DNA of 64,000 nt from Pseudomonas lini. Lineage in GTDB: Bacteria; Pseudomonadota; Gammaproteobacteria; Pseudomonadales; Pseudomonadaceae. The notes beneath the pieces were generated by a model. It was not told the origin of the DNA. It did no database searches and was given only the letters and a program-made list of their open reading frames with translations. Every line of letters starts with the position of its first letter. Position 1 is the first letter of the stretch. The DNA lies in the NCBI RefSeq assembly GCF_001042905.1, contig NZ_JYLB01000001.1:62001-126000 (forward strand). Reading direction: 5' to 3'. The position numbers and the translations under genes are program-made. This document shows positions 47,957-55,669 of this stretch, one piece after another.

Positions 47957-48331
47957 TCAGCTTAGTCGGTGGGGCGTCGACTGTGGGTAGGTGTATCCGG
48001 TCAGTTCTTGAAGTTTTTGTTGGTAGCCGGCCAACTCCCGGTCCTTCATCATCAGGATGCTGTTCGAGGCATTGAGGAGGTCGGAGTGTTTCCTGCTTGT
48101 ATCGGCAAGCTCTGCTTTCAGCTGCCTGATCTCGGCTCGAAGTCGACCACACTCCTCGAACGCGTCTGCATGCATTTGCACCAGGCCGAAGATATTCTCC
48201 CTGGCTTTGCGGAGCTGCGGGTTCAGTTCCTGGACTTCGTTTTCCAGCATGCGCGCATAGTGTTTGATGGTTTCCAGTTCGGTAGGGCATCCAAGCCAGT
48301 CGCTGGTGTCTTCGATGTCTAGAGGATCCAC
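47957..48331 (-). CDS. SOS-box-controlled coiled-coil protein
   Basis: A 124-residue protein from a GTG with AAAGG eight bases upstream. Residues 20-110 are nearly continuous coiled coil (KHYARMLENEVQELNPQLRK ... LRAEIRQLKAELADTSRKHS). A consensus LexA box lies 21 bases upstream of the start. It is the last prophage gene before attR, convergent with the glycine-rich cargo gene. Function unknown; a DNA-damage-induced helper of prophage exit or an inhibitor of a host protein are possible. Confidence 0.7.
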   Translation of the reverse strand: MDPLDIEDTSDWLGCPTELETIKHYARMLENEVQELNPQLRKARENIFGLVQMHADAFEECGRLRAEIRQLKAELADTSRKHSDLLNASNSILMMKDRELAGYQQKLQELTGYTYPQSTPHRLS

Positions 48332-48540
48332 GGGGAGGTGCCTTTTGTGTTCTGTCTGGATATACAGTAGTTGAGGCGTGAAGGACGGGCGAGGGTAGAG
48401 CGACGAGCTGTAGGATTTGGGGGGATGTACGGTCGGCAGGACGCCGGAAGAAGGGGAGAAAAGCGGAAAGTTTTGTAACGGTTACCAAATGGTTTTGTAA
48501 CGCCTTCAAAAAAATAGGACCCAGCCCAAGCCTCAGAAAC
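48332..48540. other. Non-coding prophage right end
   Basis: Apart from the LexA box, I see no credible gene in this stretch; a frame open through 48545 on the minus strand is an out-of-phase shadow of the coiled-coil gene with no start signal. attR is expected in or just left of the tRNA 3' end. Confidence 0.5.
48352..48367 (-). promoter_or_regulatory. LexA (SOS) box
   Basis: CTGT-CTGGATAT-ACAG fits CTGT-N8-ACAG exactly and is placed 20-35 bases upstream of the coiled-coil gene start on the minus strand. Confidence 0.8.
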
Positions 48541-48570
48541 GACAAAGCCCTGAATAATCAGGGCTTTGTC
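48541..48570 (-). terminator. Terminator downstream of tRNA-Ser
   Basis: GACAAAGCCCTGA-ATAA-TCAGGGCTTTGTC is a 13-bp perfect inverted repeat starting ten bases beyond the tRNA 3' end. It can end the tRNA transcript (minus strand), and may lie inside the att core shared with attL. Confidence 0.7.
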
Positions 48571-48579
48571 GTATAAAGA

Positions 48580-48667
48580 TGGCGGAGGCGATGGGATTCG
48601 AACTCATGGACCTGTTACAGTCGACGGTTTTCAAGACCGTTGCCTTAAACCACTCGGCCACACCTCC
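48580..48667 (-). tRNA. tRNA-Ser (anticodon UGA)
   Basis: On the minus strand the 88 bases start GGAGGTGTGGCCGAGTGG and end GAGTTCGAATCCC...CGCCTCCGCCA. The acceptor stem GGAGGTG/CGCCTCC (one G-U pair), T-loop TTCGAAT, and a CTTGAAA anticodon loop (UGA) are clear; the long variable arm (GTCGACTGTAACAGGTC region) is typical of class II tRNA-Ser. CCA is encoded. Its 3' end faces the prophage, marking it as the integration target. Confidence 0.97.
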
Positions 48668-48791
48668 GTTTGCGTTGCGGGCGCCATAATACCTGAATGA
48701 AACACACTGTCAAACTCTCTGCATGGCTTGTTACAGAGCGTCTGTTATGATCTTTGCGACTGAACGTTTCAAACCCAACAGGAGTGTCGCC

Positions 48792-49463
48792 ATGCGCGAA
48801 CAGGATTACGCAGTTAATAACAGCGTGCAGGCTGAGCAGCTAGAGGTTAGCCGCGTCCTGCGCAACACATACGGCTTGCTCGCTCTCACCCTCGCATTCA
48901 GCGGCGTGATGGCGTTTGTCGCGCAGCAGATGCGTGTCGGCTACCCGAATATCTTCGTGGTGCTGATCGGCTTCTACGGCCTTTTCTTTCTCACCAACAA
49001 ACTCCGTGACTCGGCCTGGGGCCTGGTGTCTGCGTTCGCGCTGACCGGTTTCATGGGTTTCCTGCTCGGCCCGATCCTCAACCGTTACCTGGGTATGCAG
49101 GGCGGCGCGGAAGTGGTCAGTTCGGCCTTCGCGATGACCGCGCTGGTGTTTGGCGGCCTGTCGGCTTATGTGCTGATCACCCGCAAGGACATGAGCTTCC
49201 TCGGCGGTTTCATCACGGCCGGTTTCTTTGTGCTGCTGGGCACGACTCTGGCAAGCTTGTTCTTCCAGATCAGCGGTCTGCAACTGGCGATCAGCGCAGG
49301 TTTCGTGCTGTTCTCGTCGGTGTGCATTCTGTTCCAGACCAGCTCCATCATTCACGGCGGCGAGCGTAACTACATCATGGCGACCATCAGCCTGTATGTA
49401 TCGATCTACAACCTGTTCGTCAGCTTGCTGCAACTGTTCGGCATCATGAGCCGCGATGATTGA
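48792..49463 (+). CDS. Bax inhibitor-1/YccA family membrane protein
   Basis: A 223-residue inner-membrane protein with seven hydrophobic helices. It starts MREQDYAVNNSVQAEQLEVS, and the family features are the first-helix pattern NTYGLLALTLAFSGVMAFVA and the closing loop VSIYNLFVSLLQLFGI, with the final Asp residues. YccA proteins interact with and modulate the FtsH protease. AGGAG lies eight bases upstream. First host gene outside the prophage; own terminator follows. Confidence 0.92.
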   Translation: MREQDYAVNNSVQAEQLEVSRVLRNTYGLLALTLAFSGVMAFVAQQMRVGYPNIFVVLIGFYGLFFLTNKLRDSAWGLVSAFALTGFMGFLLGPILNRYLGMQGGAEVVSSAFAMTALVFGGLSAYVLITRKDMSFLGGFITAGFFVLLGTTLASLFFQISGLQLAISAGFVLFSSVCILFQTSSIIHGGERNYIMATISLYVSIYNLFVSLLQLFGIMSRDD

Positions 49464-49480
49464 TCGCCAGCCTTGAGTAA

Positions 49481-49505
49481 AAAACCCGCTTCGGCGGGTT
49501 TTTTA
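49481..49505. terminator. Bidirectional terminator
   Basis: AACCCGC-ttcg-GCGGGTT with flanking A and T tracts, between two convergent genes. Confidence 0.88.
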
Positions 49506-49550
49506 TTGTTCGTGATTTGGCTCAGTTCGTGGGTTTCAACAAAACAGCAC

Positions 49551-49988
49551 TCAAGCCATCGGCGGCAGCCGGCGCTTGACCGGGGTCTTCTTGACGATGG
49601 CGGTGTTGGTTTCGGCGTGGCTGTTGAGGCGGTCGAGGAGGGTGTCCAGTTGTTCCATCGAGCGCACATGCAGGCGGGCGATGAAACAGTCGTCGCCGGT
49701 GACTTTGTCGCACTCGGTGAATTCGGGGATGGCCTGAATCTGTCGCTCCACTTCCTGTAACTGGCCTGGCAACGGGCGGATGCGGACGATGGCCTGGAGT
49801 TGGTAGCCGAAGCATTTGGGGTCGATCTCGACGGTGTAGCCCTTGAGCACGCCACGTTCTTCGAGGCGGCGCAGGCGCTCGGCGACACTGGGCGAGGACA
49901 GGCCACTGATCTGTGCCAGGGCCTTGAGCGAGCGGCGTGAGTCTTCCATCAGCGCGCTGATCAGCACTTGGTCGATGTCGTCGGTCAT
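49551..49988 (-). CDS. Lrp/AsnC family transcriptional regulator
   Basis: A 145-residue regulator. The N-terminal helix-turn-helix (DSRRSLKALAQISGLSSPSV, AERLRRLEERGVLKGY) is followed by the RAM ligand domain (VTGDDCFIARLHVRSMEQLD). The start at 49988 is chosen because the frame upstream is not conserved in type and a GGGGATT site precedes this ATG. It is divergent from the EamA exporter gene and probably controls it in response to an amino acid. Confidence 0.92.
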   Translation of the reverse strand: MTDDIDQVLISALMEDSRRSLKALAQISGLSSPSVAERLRRLEERGVLKGYTVEIDPKCFGYQLQAIVRIRPLPGQLQEVERQIQAIPEFTECDKVTGDDCFIARLHVRSMEQLDTLLDRLNSHAETNTAIVKKTPVKRRLPPMA

Positions 49989-50123
49989 GGCGAATCCCCT
50001 GATAGGCAATCGGCTGAATAAGCCTTGATAAAAAAGGCAGAAGCCGAGTTTAGCCTGCTTTTTGCGCTGGAGAAGCCCCCCGGTGGATTGGCATACTTTG
50101 GGCTCAAACACGGGAGGTTGATG

Positions 50124-51017
50124 ATGGACAAAACACTACGTCGCGGCTCATTCGAAATGACCGCCGCCATGCTGATTTCCGGGACCATTGGTTGGTTCGT
50201 GCTGGTGTCCGGGCAACCGGTGCTGGATGTAGTGTTCTGGCGTTGCGTGTTCGGCGCCGGCACGTTGTTGCTGATTTGTGCGGCATTCGGTTTCCTGCGC
50301 CCCGGCATTCTGACCCGCACCACGTTCTTGCTGGCCGTGCTCAGCGGCGTGGCGATTGTCGGCAACTGGGTGCTGTTATTCGCGTCTTACTCCCGCGCCT
50401 CGATTGCCATTGGCACGGCAGTTTATAACGTCCAGCCGTTCATGCTGGTAGGGCTTGCCGCGTTGTTCCTCAACGAGAAGATCACCCTGCAGAAACTGTT
50501 CTGGCTGGGCATTTCGTTTCTCGGAATGCTGGCGATTGTCAGCGCACATGGTGAGCAGGGTGAGGGCGGCAACGATTACCTGATGGGGATTGCTCTGGCG
50601 CTGGGGGCTGCATTTCTGTACGCGATTGCCGCGCTGATCATCAAACGCCTGACCGGTACACCACCGCATCTGATTGCGTTGATCCAGGTCTGCACCGGCG
50701 TGCTGTTGCTCGCGCCCTTTGCGCATTTCTCGGCGATACCGCAAACCCCCAGTGCCTGGGCCAGCCTGGTGACACTGGGCATCGTGCATACCGGTTTGAT
50801 GTATGTGTTGCTCTACGGCGCGATTCAAAAACTGCCGACAGCGCTGACCGGCGCGCTGTCGTTCATCTATCCGATTGCAGCGATTTTCGTTGACTGGTTC
50901 GCCTTCGGCCATCGCCTGGAACCGCTGCAATGGATCGGTGTCGCCGCGATTCTGTTGGCCGCCGCCGGGATGCAACAGGGTTGGGGTCTGAAGCTTCGGC
51001 GGGTGGCGGCGCAATAA
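50124..51017 (+). CDS. EamA/DMT family exporter
   Basis: A 297-residue membrane protein with ten predicted helices in two EamA repeats (LISGTIGWFVLVSGQPVLDV; LGAAFLYAIAALIIKRLTGT ... WIGVAAILLAAAGMQQG). GGGAGG is six bases before ATG 50124. Paired divergently with an AsnC-type regulator, a common arrangement for amino acid or metabolite exporters; the substrate cannot be told from sequence. Confidence 0.9.
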   Translation: MDKTLRRGSFEMTAAMLISGTIGWFVLVSGQPVLDVVFWRCVFGAGTLLLICAAFGFLRPGILTRTTFLLAVLSGVAIVGNWVLLFASYSRASIAIGTAVYNVQPFMLVGLAALFLNEKITLQKLFWLGISFLGMLAIVSAHGEQGEGGNDYLMGIALALGAAFLYAIAALIIKRLTGTPPHLIALIQVCTGVLLLAPFAHFSAIPQTPSAWASLVTLGIVHTGLMYVLLYGAIQKLPTALTGALSFIYPIAAIFVDWFAFGHRLEPLQWIGVAAILLAAAGMQQGWGLKLRRVAAQ

Positions 51018-51023
51018 CAGACC

Positions 51024-52649
51024 TCAGAAGATGTAGTCAGTGGTCAGGAAGCTCGAGTTTCGTCCGCTGATGATCTCGCTGAGAAGCTCTTTGCTGCTCT
51101 CCTGGAATTTGGTCGCCACCAGGGTCCGAATCGAAAACACTCGCAGCGCATCATGTACCGACAGCGTGCCTTCGGCGGAGTTCTTGCGACCATTGAACGG
51201 ATAGGTGTCAGGACCGCGCTGGCACTGGGCGTTGAGGTTGATCCGGCCGACCTGGTTGGCGAAGGTGTCCACCAGTCTGCCGACCGCCACCGGGTTGGTG
51301 CCGAAGATGCTCAGTTGCTGGCCGAAGTCGGATTCCAGGACGTAATCGATCACGGTGTCCAGATGACGGTAGGGCACGATCGGTACGACCGGGCCGAACT
51401 GTTCTTCTTGGTAGACGCGCATCTGCGGTGTCACCGGGTACAACACGGCCGGGTAGAAGAATGATGCGCGGGATTCACCGCCATTAGGATTGACCACGGC
51501 TGCACCTTTGCTGACCGCGTCCGCCACCAGCGTGTGCAGGTAATCGACCTTGCCTGATTCCGGCAATGGCGTGAGGGCCACGCCGCTGTCCCACGGCATG
51601 CCGGGTTTGAGGCTGGCGAGTTTGGCGTTGAATTTTTCGATGAACGCCTCGACCACATCTTCATGGACGAAGAGGATTTTCAACGCAGTGCAACGCTGGC
51701 CGTTGAACGACAGGGAACCGGTGACGGCTTCGCTGACCGCGTTGTCCAGATCGACCTCTGGCAGAACGATGCCGGGGTTCTTCGCATCCAGGCCCAGCGC
51801 CGCGCGCAAGCGGTGAGGCCTTGGGTGGAGTTTTTTCAGGTCGCTGGCGGCCTTGTTGGTGCCGATGAACGCAAAGATATCGATCTTGCCGCTGGCCATC
51901 AGCGCACTGACGGTTTCGCGGCCGCTGCCGTAAATGACGTTGATCACCCCGGCCGGGAAGCTGTCGCGGAACGCTTCGAGCAGCGGGCGAATCAACAGCA
52001 CGCCAAGCTTGGCCGGCTTGAACACCACGGTGTTGCCCATGATCAGCGCCGGAATCAGCGTGGTGAAGGTTTCGTTCAGCGGATAGTTGTAAGGCCCCAT
52101 GCACAACGCCACGCCCAACGGCACGCGGCGGATCTGGCCGAGGGTGTCCTGCTCCAGTTCGAAGCGGCTGGAGCGGCGGTCGAGTTCCTTGAGGGCGTTG
52201 ATGGTGTCGACGATGTAGTCGCAGGTGCGGTCGAACTCTTTCTCCGAGTCCTTGAGGTTTTTGCCGATCTCCCACATCAGCAACTTGACCACCGCCTCGC
52301 GCTGTTCGCGCATGCGAGCCAGGAAGGTTTCGACGTGCTGGATACGCTCGGCCACGCGCATGGTCGGCCACAGGCCCTGGCCGCGATCATAGGCGCGGAC
52401 GGCGGCGTCGAGCGCGGTCAGTGCGGTGTCGGCATCGAGCAGCGGCGTGCTGCCGAGGATCACTTGTTCATCGCCATTCGCGCCGCTCAGGTATACCGGG
52501 CTGCGAACTTGGGCGAGGGGGCCGGACCAGGTTTTCAGTTCACCGTCGACCAGGTATTCGCGCTGTTCGGTCTGGCCGTTGAGGCGGTACTTTTCCGGGA
52601 CGTTGTCGGCGGAGGGAAACAGGTTGCCAAGGATTTGTGCTGTGGTCAT
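51024..52649 (-). CDS. Aldehyde dehydrogenase family protein (GapN-like, NADP-dependent GAPDH type)
   Basis: A 541-residue ALDH-superfamily protein, longer than the usual 480-500. The catalytic Cys320 is in FNGQRCTA, the cofactor region GPYNYPLNETFTTLIPALIM and GNTVVFKPAK are present, and IFAFIGTNKAA replaces the F-x-G-S-x-x-x-G. At the site where most ALDHs have the general base Glu (ELGGK) this protein reads AALGLDAKNPG, so that Glu is absent. The overall pattern (RVAERIQHVETFLARMREQR; FGPVVPIVPYRH) resembles proteins labelled NADP-dependent non-phosphorylating glyceraldehyde-3-phosphate dehydrogenase in Pseudomonas. Substrate uncertain. Confidence 0.75.
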   Translation of the reverse strand: MTTAQILGNLFPSADNVPEKYRLNGQTEQREYLVDGELKTWSGPLAQVRSPVYLSGANGDEQVILGSTPLLDADTALTALDAAVRAYDRGQGLWPTMRVAERIQHVETFLARMREQREAVVKLLMWEIGKNLKDSEKEFDRTCDYIVDTINALKELDRRSSRFELEQDTLGQIRRVPLGVALCMGPYNYPLNETFTTLIPALIMGNTVVFKPAKLGVLLIRPLLEAFRDSFPAGVINVIYGSGRETVSALMASGKIDIFAFIGTNKAASDLKKLHPRPHRLRAALGLDAKNPGIVLPEVDLDNAVSEAVTGSLSFNGQRCTALKILFVHEDVVEAFIEKFNAKLASLKPGMPWDSGVALTPLPESGKVDYLHTLVADAVSKGAAVVNPNGGESRASFFYPAVLYPVTPQMRVYQEEQFGPVVPIVPYRHLDTVIDYVLESDFGQQLSIFGTNPVAVGRLVDTFANQVGRINLNAQCQRGPDTYPFNGRKNSAEGTLSVHDALRVFSIRTLVATKFQESSKELLSEIISGRNSSFLTTDYIF

Positions 52650-52848
52650 GTCGCTACCCCGTCTGGATTGGGTGATGCGGATAAGGTGTTATCGCTACGT
52701 TCCGTTATTAGGTCAAGGCCTGATCAGCATAGCTGAATCGTTTTACCAAGATCGCAACACATTGTCATGACCCGCTGATCTTTTGACCTGAGCGCACACA
52801 ACTGAGCATCCCCCGGTTAAACTTCACGCTCTTTCTGAAGGAGTTCAT

Positions 52849-53736
52849 ATGAGTTATTACCAGCCGGGCATTCTCGCCACCCCTGTTCCGCCTCAAGCTC
52901 GTCATATGTTCTTCGCCCTCGAATCCGCCGAGGCACTGCCGGCTGCGCTGGATAACCTGATGCGCCTGGTGGACGGAAAGTCGGCGGTGGTCGGCTTCGG
53001 TGAATCCCTGGTCAAGGCGCTGCACGCGCAGATCGACGGGCTGCGTGCCTTTCCTGCGCTGGTCGGTGTCGGCGTCGACAACCCGTCGACCCAACACGCG
53101 CTCTGGTGCTGGCTACACGGTGTTGACCGTGGCGAACTGCTCAATCGCAGTCATGCGATCGAAGCCGCGCTGGCACCGGCCCTGCGTCTGGTGCAGATGA
53201 ACGAAACCTTCCGCCACATGAGCGGCCATGACCTGACCGGTTACGAAGACGGCACCGAAAACCCTCACGACGAAGCCGCTGTCGCGGCCGCATTACTGAG
53301 CGAAGGCGCGGACGGGCTGGTCGGTGGCAGCTTCGCCGCGATCCAGCAATGGCAGCATGACTTGAAGGGCTTTCACGCGATGCCGTCCCACGAGAAGGAC
53401 AACATCATGGGTCGGCGCCTGAGCGACAACGAAGAACTCGACGACGCGCCGATCTCCGCCCACGTCAAACGCACCGCCCAGGAAAGTTTCACACCCGAAG
53501 CCTTCGTGGTCCGTCGTTCGATGCCGTGGATCGAAGGCGATCGTGCCGGCCTGATGTTCCTGGCCTTCGGTTTTTCCCTCGACGCGTTCGAATCCCAGCT
53601 GCGGCGCATGAGCGGTCTGGAAGACGGCATCACCGACGGTCTGTATCGCATCAGCCGACCGATCACCGGCGGCTACTACTGGTGCCCACCGCTCAAGGAC
53701 GGTCGCCTCGACCTGCGCGCACTGCGCATCGGTTGA
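52849..53736 (+). CDS. DyP-type heme peroxidase
   Basis: A 295-residue protein. The diagnostic GYEDGT motif (residues 131-136, Asp134 distal) is present, with proximal His205 in ISAHVKR and Arg222/Arg223 in FVVRRSMPW. DyP peroxidases use hydrogen peroxide to oxidise dyes and other large substrates; cytosolic here since no signal peptide is seen. GAAGGAG lies upstream of the ATG. The next gene starts 16 bases later. Confidence 0.93.
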   Translation: MSYYQPGILATPVPPQARHMFFALESAEALPAALDNLMRLVDGKSAVVGFGESLVKALHAQIDGLRAFPALVGVGVDNPSTQHALWCWLHGVDRGELLNRSHAIEAALAPALRLVQMNETFRHMSGHDLTGYEDGTENPHDEAAVAAALLSEGADGLVGGSFAAIQQWQHDLKGFHAMPSHEKDNIMGRRLSDNEELDDAPISAHVKRTAQESFTPEAFVVRRSMPWIEGDRAGLMFLAFGFSLDAFESQLRRMSGLEDGITDGLYRISRPITGGYYWCPPLKDGRLDLRALRIG

Positions 53737-53752
53737 ACCTCAAGGAGTGTCT

Positions 53753-54721
53753 ATGAGCGTGGTGCGCTGGGGCATGATTGGATGCGGCAGTGTGGCCGAG
53801 CGCAAGAGCGGGCCGGCGTTCTACAAGGCGCCCGGCTCGGCGCTGGTGGCGGTGATGGGGCGGCGTTTGGATGCGGTGACCGATTACGCCGCGCGCCACG
53901 GCATTGCCCGGGCCTACACCGACGCCGACGCATTGATCAATGACCCAGAGGTGGACGCGGTGTACATCGCCACGCCTCCCGACAGCCATCACGCTTACAG
54001 CCTGCAAGTGGCTGCCGCTGGCAAACATTGCTGCGTCGAAAAACCGATGTCGCTGAATGCCGGGCAAAGCCGTGAGATGCAAAAGGTCTTTACCGAGGCC
54101 GGATTGCACTTGTTCGTTTCTTATTATCGACGCTCGTTGCCGCGCTTCCAGCAGGTGCGGCAATGGCTGGAGGAGGGCCGGATCGGCGAAGTCCGGCACT
54201 TGACCTGGACGTTGACCAAAGCGCCTTCACCGAGCGACCTTGGCGGCACAGACAACTGGCGCACCGACCCGGCGATTGCCGGCGGTGGTTACTTCGCCGA
54301 CCTCGCCAGTCATGGCTTCGACCTGTTCCAGTACCTGCTAGGCGACATCGTCGAAGTCGCCGGTTTCACCGCGCATCAGGCTGGCCTCTATGCCGCCGAA
54401 GACGCCGTCAGCGCCAGTTGGCGGTTTGCCTCCGGGGCGTTGGGCATGGGCTGCTGGAATTTCGTGGCAGACCGTCGCGAGGACCGGGTGGAGGTGATCG
54501 GCAGCCAAGGCCGGATCAGCTTTTCGGTGTTCGACGAACACCCGGTACAGCTTGAAGCCGATGAACACCTCAGCCTGAACATCGAACATCACGACCACAT
54601 CCAGTGGCACCACGTGCTGGGCATGAACGCCCACATCCGTGGTGGGGCTCAGCACCCGGCGCTGGCCGAGCAAGCGTTGAAAACCGATTGGGTGATGGAC
54701 CAGATCCTCAAGCGCAGCTGA
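53753..54721 (+). CDS. Gfo/Idh/MocA family oxidoreductase
   Basis: A 322-residue protein with an N-terminal Rossmann motif (WGMIGCGSVAE), the family's VYIATPPDSHHAYSLQVAAA and the CCVEKPMSLN motif carrying Lys. The C-terminal domain has GGGYFADLASHGFDLFQYLL with the conserved Asp-x-x-x-H-x-x-D-type substrate site. It probably oxidises a sugar or inositol derivative with NAD(P). The ATG at 53753 is preferred over a GTG at 53747, which lies inside the AAGGAG ribosome site. Likely co-transcribed with the peroxidase. Confidence 0.9.
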   Translation: MSVVRWGMIGCGSVAERKSGPAFYKAPGSALVAVMGRRLDAVTDYAARHGIARAYTDADALINDPEVDAVYIATPPDSHHAYSLQVAAAGKHCCVEKPMSLNAGQSREMQKVFTEAGLHLFVSYYRRSLPRFQQVRQWLEEGRIGEVRHLTWTLTKAPSPSDLGGTDNWRTDPAIAGGGYFADLASHGFDLFQYLLGDIVEVAGFTAHQAGLYAAEDAVSASWRFASGALGMGCWNFVADRREDRVEVIGSQGRISFSVFDEHPVQLEADEHLSLNIEHHDHIQWHHVLGMNAHIRGGAQHPALAEQALKTDWVMDQILKRS

Positions 54722-54730
54722 AGAAATAAA

Positions 54731-54810
54731 TCAAAAGATCGCAGCCTTCGGCAGCTCCTACGGATGTACGCTTTCCCCTGTAGGAGCTGCCGAAGGCTGC
54801 GATCTTTTGA
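54731..54810. repeat. REPIN-type palindrome 1
   Basis: Two 31-base arms, perfect reverse complements, containing GATCGCAGCCTTCGGCAGCT, flank an 18-base centre. The same arm sequence recurs at 59413. Such paired REPs are spread in Pseudomonas genomes by a RAYT transposase encoded elsewhere and can act as terminators or mRNA stabilisers. Confidence 0.9.
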
Positions 54811-54889
54811 TCTTCGCGTTTTGCGCGAATCTAACCTTATGCCCAAACAATATTTCTCAACCCGCGCACCGCCTCTCTAAGATCACGTC

Positions 54890-54904
54890 ATAACTCGTTA
54901 TAAC
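54890..54904. promoter_or_regulatory. GntR-type operator candidate
   Basis: ATAAC-TC-GTTAT followed in overlap by GTTATAAC, 13 bases before the GntR gene start. Short inverted repeats of this kind are typical autoregulatory sites of HutC-type GntR proteins. Confidence 0.45.
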
Positions 54905-54916
54905 AAGTGATCTTCC

Positions 54917-55669
54917 ATGACTGATAGCGTTCTTTCCCTCAGCAGCATCCCGCTGCACACCCAACTGCGTGATGTGCTTCGCGCCCGGATTCTCGACGGC
55001 GAATACCCGCAAGACAGCCAGATGCCCTCCGAAAGCGAACTCGGCACCTTTTTTAAAGTCAGCCGCATCACCGTGCGCCAGGCTCTCGGCGATCTGCAAA
55101 AAGAAGGGCTGATCTTCAAGATTCACGGCAAGGGCACGTTCGTGGCCAAACCGAAAACCTTCCAGAACGTCAGCACCCTGCAAGGCCTGGCCGAGTCCAT
55201 GACCGGTCGCGGCTACGAGGTAATCAACCGCCTGCGCAGCTTCAAATACATTGCCGCCGACAAGCTCGTCGCCGAACGTTTACAGGTGACCGAAGGCGGG
55301 ATCGTGGCGCAGATCAAACGCGTGCGGCTGATCAATCGCGAGCCGATCTCGCTGGAAATCACGTATCTGCCCAAAGCCATCGGCGAGCGGCTGGAGAAGG
55401 CCGACCTGGTGACTCGCGACATTTTCCTGATCCTGGAAAACGACTGCGGCCTGGCCCTCGGGCACGCCGATCTGGCCATCGACGCGGTGCTGGCCGACAG
55501 CGACCTGACCCAGGCGCTGAACGTCGAAGCCGGCTCGCCGATCATGCACATCGAGCGTCTGACCCATAGTGCCGATGGCCAGCCCCTGGACTTCGAACAC
55601 CTTTACTACCGCGGCGATGCCTTCCAGTACCGCTTGCGGATCGACCGGCAAAAAGGGGATCAGGTATGA
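54917..55669 (+). CDS. GntR/HutC family transcriptional regulator
   Basis: A 250-residue regulator with an N-terminal winged helix (LHTQLRDVLRARILDGEYPQ, then VSRITVRQALGDLQKEGLIF and GKGTFVAKP) and a C-terminal UTRA ligand domain (RVRLINREPISLEITYLPKA ... YYRGDAFQYRLRIDRQ). It overlaps the flavoprotein gene by 4 bases, so it heads and very likely controls the following sulfur/nitrogen-type cluster. The effector is unknown. Confidence 0.92.
   Translation: MTDSVLSLSSIPLHTQLRDVLRARILDGEYPQDSQMPSESELGTFFKVSRITVRQALGDLQKEGLIFKIHGKGTFVAKPKTFQNVSTLQGLAESMTGRGYEVINRLRSFKYIAADKLVAERLQVTEGGIVAQIKRVRLINREPISLEITYLPKAIGERLEKADLVTRDIFLILENDCGLALGHADLAIDAVLADSDLTQALNVEAGSPIMHIERLTHSADGQPLDFEHLYYRGDAFQYRLRIDRQKGDQV

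Noticed and set aside
47910..48545. 211-codon minus-strand frame over the coiled-coil gene
   Set aside because: Out of phase with the heptad-patterned frame, Arg/Pro/His-rich, and reads across the LexA box.
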